NCBI GenBank assembly: GCA_009773995.1
Contig: VSMY01000103.1
Coordinates: 1 to 8,765 of the forward strand
Direction: 5' to 3'
From: Oscillibacter sp.
GTDB taxonomy: Bacteria > Bacillota > Clostridia > Oscillospirales > Oscillospiraceae
DNA length: 8,765 bases
Part shown: positions 5,183 to 8,765 of the stretch, piece by piece
Layout of the letters: each line of letters starts with the position of its first letter
Numbering within the stretch: the first letter of the stretch is position 1
Program-made: the position numbers and the translations under genes
The notes under the pieces: model-generated
What the model saw: only the letters and a program-made list of their open reading frames with translations
Told to the model about the DNA's origin: nothing
Database searches by the model: none

Positions 5183-5976
5183 TCGTGATCCGAGGCGCCG
5201 GGGACATCGCCACCGGCGTTGCCCTCCGGCTTTGGCGGGCAGGGCTCCAGGTGGTCATGACCGACTTGGAGAAGCCCACCGCCATCCGCCGCACCGTGGC
5301 CTTCTCTACGGCCATCGTCCGCGGGGAGGCTCGGGTGGAGGACGTGACCGCCCGCCGGGCGGAGTCCCCGGCCCAGGCCCTGGAGCTTTTAAAGCAGGGG
5401 GTCGTCCCCGTGCTGGCGGACCCCCAGGGGGCCTGTATCCCGGCCCTGAAGCCCGCCGCCGTGGTGGACGCCATCCTGGCCAAGAAGAACCTGGGCACCC
5501 GCATCACCGACGCGCCGGTGGTGGTGGGCGTGGGCCCCGGCTTCACGGCGGGAACGGACTGCCGCGCCGTGGTGGAGACCATGCGGGGCCACACCCTGGG
5601 CCGGGCCCTCTATGAGGGGTCCGCCCTGCCCAACACCGGCGTCCCCGGCCTCATCGGCGGCTTCGCCGGGGAACGGGTCCTCCGGGCCCCGGCGGACGGC
5701 GTGTTCCACCAGCTCCTGGACATCGGGGCCCAGGTGAAGCTGGGGGATATCGCCGGGGAGGTGGACGGCGCGCCCATGGCCTGCACCCTGGACGGCGTGC
5801 TCCGGGGCATCCTGCCGGAGGGCACCCCGGTCCACAAGGGCATGAAGGCCGGGGACGTGGACCCCCGGTGCAACATCGAACACTGTTACTGCGCCAGCGA
5901 CAAGGCCCTGGCCGTGGGCGGCGGGGTGCTGGAGGCGGTGCTGCGCCTGTCCGGCGCGTTGAAAACGGTCGAGTAA
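5176..5976 (+). CDS. yqeB: Selenium-dependent molybdenum hydroxylase system protein YqeB
   Basis: A 266-residue protein of the YqeB (EF2563-type) family, a marker of the selenium-dependent molybdenum hydroxylase trait and distantly like XdhC-type maturation proteins. The N-terminus VVIRGAGDIATGVALRLWRAG (3-23) gives a GxGDxxxG turn fitting a Rossmann nucleotide-binding fold. The central APVVVGVGPGF motif is followed by GTDCRAVVETMRGHTLG and GSALPNTGVPG. The C-terminal half ends with DPRCNIEHCYCASDKALAVGGG, where three nearby cysteines might matter for selenium or metal handling; that is inference. It overlaps yqeC by 7 bases and precedes selD by 33 bases. Confidence 0.9.
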   Translation: MLVVIRGAGDIATGVALRLWRAGLQVVMTDLEKPTAIRRTVAFSTAIVRGEARVEDVTARRAESPAQALELLKQGVVPVLADPQGACIPALKPAAVVDAILAKKNLGTRITDAPVVVGVGPGFTAGTDCRAVVETMRGHTLGRALYEGSALPNTGVPGLIGGFAGERVLRAPADGVFHQLLDIGAQVKLGDIAGEVDGAPMACTLDGVLRGILPEGTPVHKGMKAGDVDPRCNIEHCYCASDKALAVGGGVLEAVLRLSGALKTVE

Positions 5977-5995
5977 CTACGAATGGTAATCAAAC

Positions 5996-6002
5996 AAGGA
6001 GG
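5996..6002 (+). promoter_or_regulatory. Ribosome site that sets the selD start
   Basis: AAGGAGG lies 7 bases before the ATG at 6010. The upstream in-frame ATG at 5983 has no such site and would place this sequence inside the coding region. Confidence 0.85.
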
Positions 6003-6009
6003 CGGTTTC

Positions 6010-7050
6010 ATGGCGGAGAACGAAGTGAAGCTGACCAAGCTGGCCAAGTGCGCCGGCTGCGGCGCGAAGGTGGGGGCTGGGACTCTGGCCCAATTATTGG
6101 AGGGCATCCGGGTCCATGAGGACCCGAATCTGCTGGTGGGCTTTGACCGGAGCGACGACGCGTCCGTCTACAAAATTTCCCAGGACCTGGCCCTGGTGCA
6201 GACGGTGGACTTCTTCCCCCCCATCGCCGACGACCCCTATCTCTTCGGCCAGATTGCCGCCGCCAACGCCCTCAGCGACGTGTATGCCATGGGCGGCGAG
6301 CCCAAGCTGTGCCTGAACATCATGGCGGTGCCCAAGGACATGCCCCCCGAGGCGGTCCACGAGCTCCTCCGGGGGGGCTACGACAAGGTGTACGAGGCCG
6401 GGGCCCTCATCACCGGGGGCCACAGCATCCTGGACGACGAGCCCAAGTACGGCCTGGCCGTCACGGGCTTCGTCCATCCGGACAAAATGCTCACCAACTC
6501 CGGCGCGAGGCCGGGGGACGCGCTCCTCTTCACCAAGCCCATCGGCATCGGGGTCCTGACCACCGCCGCCAAGGCCGATATGGCCCCGCCCCAGGCTATG
6601 GAGCGGGCCCACAGGCTCATGACCACCCTGAACAAGGCGGCCCGGGACGTGATGGTAAACTACCGGGTCCACGCCTGCACGGACGTGACGGGCTTCGGCC
6701 TCCTGGGCCACGGGCTGGAGATGGCCCAGGGCAGCGGCGTGGAGCTGGAGATCGACGCGGGGGCCGTGGACTTTATCCCCGAGGCGGCGGAGCTGGCCCG
6801 GATGGGCATTCTCCCCGAGGGCATGTACCGCAACCGCTCCTTCGCGGAGGCGTCCGTGGACCCCGGCGAAGCGGAGCTCTGGCGGCAGGACCTTCTGTAC
6901 GACCCCCAAACCTCCGGCGGCCTCCTCATGGCAGTGGACCCCGCCGACGCGGAGGCTCTGTATGAGGCCCTGAAACCCGCCGTCCCCAGCGCCCAGAGGC
7001 TGGGCAGGGTCCGGGAGTACCGGGGCGGAAAACGCATCTTCTTGAAATAG
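6010..7050 (+). CDS. selD: Selenide, water dikinase (selenophosphate synthetase), cysteine form
   Basis: Makes selenophosphate from selenide and ATP, the selenium donor for selenocysteine, selenouridine and the hydroxylase selenium cofactor. The 346-residue length matches E. coli SelD (347). The N-terminal motif CAGCGAK places Cys17 and Lys20 at the E. coli positions of the essential residues. The non-essential Cys19 is Ala here, and position 17 is encoded by TGC, not a selenocysteine TGA. Further motifs are SDDASV (48-53), VDFFPP (66-71) with Asp67, ANALSDVYAMGG (85-96) with Asp90, TDVTGFGLLGH (224-234) and DPQTSGGLL (298-306). It is the last gene of the yqeC-yqeB-selD operon and ends at a strong terminator. 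No selenocysteine machinery gene is adjacent, which fits use in the hydroxylase pathway. Confidence 0.96.
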   Translation: MAENEVKLTKLAKCAGCGAKVGAGTLAQLLEGIRVHEDPNLLVGFDRSDDASVYKISQDLALVQTVDFFPPIADDPYLFGQIAAANALSDVYAMGGEPKLCLNIMAVPKDMPPEAVHELLRGGYDKVYEAGALITGGHSILDDEPKYGLAVTGFVHPDKMLTNSGARPGDALLFTKPIGIGVLTTAAKADMAPPQAMERAHRLMTTLNKAARDVMVNYRVHACTDVTGFGLLGHGLEMAQGSGVELEIDAGAVDFIPEAAELARMGILPEGMYRNRSFAEASVDPGEAELWRQDLLYDPQTSGGLLMAVDPADAEALYEALKPAVPSAQRLGRVREYRGGKRIFLK

Positions 7051-7051
7051 A

Positions 7052-7080
7052 AAAAGCGGACGGCTGGGCCGTCCGCTTTT
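7052..7080. terminator. Bidirectional terminator between selD and the serpin gene
   Basis: A 12-bp perfect stem (7052-7063 with 7069-7080) has AAAA at its left foot and TTTT at its right, so each strand reads a GC-rich hairpin followed by Ts. It lies 1 base after the selD stop and 2 bases beyond the serpin stop. Confidence 0.92.
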
Positions 7081-7082
7081 CG

Positions 7083-8315
7083 TTATTCCATCGTTGTCAC
7101 CGCCCCGATAAAGGCGGGGAGGTTCGTCTCCGTGTCCACCAGCATGTACAGGAAGGGCCGGTCCAGGTACACCTCCGGCACAGTCCCCGGCATGTCGGCC
7201 CCGGCGTCCGCCAGCACCGCTGTGGCGGCCCCGGCTTTGGTGCCCTTCTCGTCCACGGAGATGTAGGTCTTGTGGAGCACCCGGCTGATGAACAGCGGCC
7301 CCAGCTCCGAGCGCCCCAGGCCGGAGAGGTCCGCCCGCTCCATGTCAAAGGCGTCCGTCATGCCCAGGGCCTTCAAAGCGTCGTTCAGCTCCACCCCGTA
7401 TTCGCTCTTGAACTTGGGGATGGCGGCGTAGACCAGGGTCTCCTCCGCGTCCGCCAGCGCCTGGCGGAGCCGCTCCCCCGTCAGGGAGTCCAGATAGTCC
7501 TCCAGGGCCGTGCCCTCGTCGGGCAGCAGGGCGGCGAAGGCCCAGCGCCCGCCCTTGTAGAATTTCAGGAAGCCCTGGGCCCCCTCGTCCTTCAGATAAT
7601 GCCCCTCGGAGGAGTACATCAGCGTTGCGGGCTGCTCCGCGCCGTCCTCTGTGGTAAAAATCTCGTCCTCCCAGACCCGGACGTCCTCATAGATTTCCTC
7701 CCACTCCGCCTCCAGGGCCAAGGCGTTCACCAGGACCAGCATGGTTGTGTCGTCCAGCTTGTTTAAAATCTCCGGAATCATTCCGTGGGTGTGTTTGTCC
7801 ACCCAGCCGTTGATGTCCCGAACGGCGGCGTCGTCGAACGGGGAGGCGAAGACCTCCGCCCCGTACCACTTCGCGGCGGTCTCCAAAAAGCCCCGGTCCG
7901 CCTCAAAGCTCCCGCCGTCCCGCATCCACACGGAGTTGGCCAGGTCTGCCCGGCAGTCCTTCTCTTGGGGAAGCTCCGCCGCCCAGGCGGCAAGGGCGGC
8001 GTTCAGCCGCTCCGCGGGGAGGCCCAGGACGGCCTCCATCTGCTCCAGGGTTTCGCCCCTGGCCCCATTGGCGGTCATCCCCAGGGCGCAGAGCACCGAC
8101 AGGGGGGAGACCAGGGCGTTCTCTCCCTTCCAGGTCTCCTTCAGCAGATCCAGAGAGAAGCCCGCCAGGGCGGCGGCGTCCTCCTCCTCCAAGCCCGCTT
8201 CCAACCGGGCGGGCTGGATTCCTTTGGTCAGGCTCCGCGCTCCGCGGCCCCCGCCGCATCCGGCGAGGCACAGCAGGGCCAGCAGCAGGGCGGATAAGCG
8301 TATCAGGGTTTTCAT
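7083..8315 (-). CDS. Serpin-family protease inhibitor, predicted lipoprotein
   Basis: A 410-residue protein with a lipoprotein signal: basic MKTLIR, a hydrophobic core and the lipobox LAGC with Cys20, so it is probably anchored outside the membrane. The serpin fold spans about 48-410. Seen motifs are NALVSPLSVLCALGMTANGA (66-85), the VLVNALALEAEW segment (194-205) and the closing DRPFLYMLVD (385-394) with FIGAV. The hinge DEKGTKAGAATAV (355-367) matches the inhibitory pattern, with Glu356 at P17, Gly358 at P15, Thr359 at P14 and small residues at P12-P9. Counting places P1 near Gly372, but the loop is about four residues longer than in alpha-1-antitrypsin, so P1 could lie up to about Pro376. 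The loop has no Lys or Arg after the hinge, arguing against trypsin-like targets. AAAGGAGG stands 7 bases before the ATG. Gut Firmicutes serpins are known to inhibit host elastase-like enzymes; the target here is unknown. Confidence 0.93.
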   Translation of the reverse strand: MKTLIRLSALLLALLCLAGCGGGRGARSLTKGIQPARLEAGLEEEDAAALAGFSLDLLKETWKGENALVSPLSVLCALGMTANGARGETLEQMEAVLGLPAERLNAALAAWAAELPQEKDCRADLANSVWMRDGGSFEADRGFLETAAKWYGAEVFASPFDDAAVRDINGWVDKHTHGMIPEILNKLDDTTMLVLVNALALEAEWEEIYEDVRVWEDEIFTTEDGAEQPATLMYSSEGHYLKDEGAQGFLKFYKGGRWAFAALLPDEGTALEDYLDSLTGERLRQALADAEETLVYAAIPKFKSEYGVELNDALKALGMTDAFDMERADLSGLGRSELGPLFISRVLHKTYISVDEKGTKAGAATAVLADAGADMPGTVPEVYLDRPFLYMLVDTETNLPAFIGAVTTME

Positions 8316-8391
8316 AGGCGTTCCTCCTTTTCATCCTCTGCCTGTATAGACGAGAAAAGGGGAGGAAGGGTTTCGCCCGCCTCTCAAATTT

Positions 8392-8765
8392 TCAGCGCCA
8401 GTCCATCACCCGCACGGAGCAGGTGGCCATGGTGCCGGAGGGCGTGGAGGCGATGATGATGGCCGTGCCCGGCTGAATGGCGGTGACCACGCCGTTCTGG
8501 TCCACCACGGCGGTCCGGGTCTCGGAGGAGGACCAGGAGATCCGCTGCTCCATCAGGTTGTTCACGGGATAGACGGTGGCGGTGAGCCGGTCGGCCTGCC
8601 CTGGGGCCAGCAGCATGGAGGTCCGGTCCAGATAGACCCGGTAGGACTCCTGCTCCAGCAGCGTGGTGCCCCGGCGCAGGGAGGGGTCCACCATCCGGGA
8701 GACGATGACCGCCGCCGTGCTCCGGGTGATGTCGCTGAGACCCATCTGACGCTGCCGACGACCTC
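8392..8765 (-). CDS. 3' end of a surface protein with SLH-like tail and Big_2 domain; 5' end outside window
   Basis: The frame is open to the right edge, so only the last 123-124 residues are seen. The first part, SDITRSTAAVIVSRMVDPSLR (starting 4 residues after the Met at 8745), resembles the end of an S-layer homology repeat, which binds cell-wall polymer. Then YRVYLDRTSMLLAPGQADRLTATVYP through RISWSSSETRTAVVDQNGVVTAIQPGTAIIIAS matches the group 2 bacterial Ig-like (Big_2) layout: the WSSS, VxDxNGxVTA and GTAxI marks are clear. It ends CSVRVMDWR. The ATG at 8745 has no ribosome site and sits within the SLH-like part, so it is not the start. It lies 76 bases before the serpin gene on the same strand; I see no clear terminator between them, and a weak -10 (TATACA, 8348 to 8343) could serve the serpin. 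The upstream domains and function are unknown. Confidence 0.78.
   Translation of the reverse strand, partial: GRRQRQMGLSDITRSTAAVIVSRMVDPSLRRGTTLLEQESYRVYLDRTSMLLAPGQADRLTATVYPVNNLMEQRISWSSSETRTAVVDQNGVVTAIQPGTAIIIASTPSGTMATCSVRVMDWR

Noticed and set aside
6052..6063. Possible selenocysteine codon in SelD at the active site
   Set aside because: The codon is TGC, and no in-frame TGA is present within the gene.
6094..6909. Long minus-strand open frame opposite selD (271 codons)
   Set aside because: Antisense shadow of selD with biased composition and no recognisable domain.

Overview
The window is GC-rich bacterial DNA with strong Shine-Dalgarno sites, sigma-A type promoters and short intergenic gaps. 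A TepA-type ClpP-family protease, SLH/Big_2 surface protein sequence, a lipoprotein serpin and a YqeC-YqeB-SelD cluster together suggest a gut-type Clostridia member, most likely near Oscillospiraceae (Flavonifractor, Lawsonibacter or Oscillibacter-like). That assignment is an inference from gene content and composition, not from a marker gene.

Left part (1-3287, all on +): the 3' part of a ClpP-family serine protease (TepA-like) ends at a strong terminator. Next is a two-gene unit encoding a five-helix membrane protein and a 64-residue XRE-type regulator that overlap by ATGA, driven by a near-consensus promoter with a small dyad next to it. Pyruvate kinase follows with its own promoter, a leader hairpin and a terminator.

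Middle (3295-4376, on -): a 55-residue ribbon-helix-helix protein, about 410 bases without an intact gene, and a GreA/GreB-family elongation factor. The gene-poor stretch holds a decayed second copy of the 3' end of a GreA-like gene and several strong hairpins. The elongation factor most likely starts at a GTG codon, because the upstream in-frame TTG and ATG codons lie inside its own promoter. That promoter stands back to back with the promoter of the selenium operon, and the two -35 elements form an inverted repeat.

Selenium operon (4508-7050, on +): yqeC, yqeB and selD in tight order. In known genomes this set marks the selenium-dependent molybdenum hydroxylase trait: SelD makes selenophosphate, and YqeB and YqeC are thought to help deliver selenium to the hydroxylase molybdenum cofactor. 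No selA, selB, tRNA-Sec or hydroxylase gene lies in the window. A bidirectional terminator separates selD from the convergent genes on its right.

Right part (7083-8765, on -): a lipoprotein serpin with an inhibitory-type hinge, preceded by the 3' end of a surface protein carrying an SLH-like tail and a Big_2 domain.
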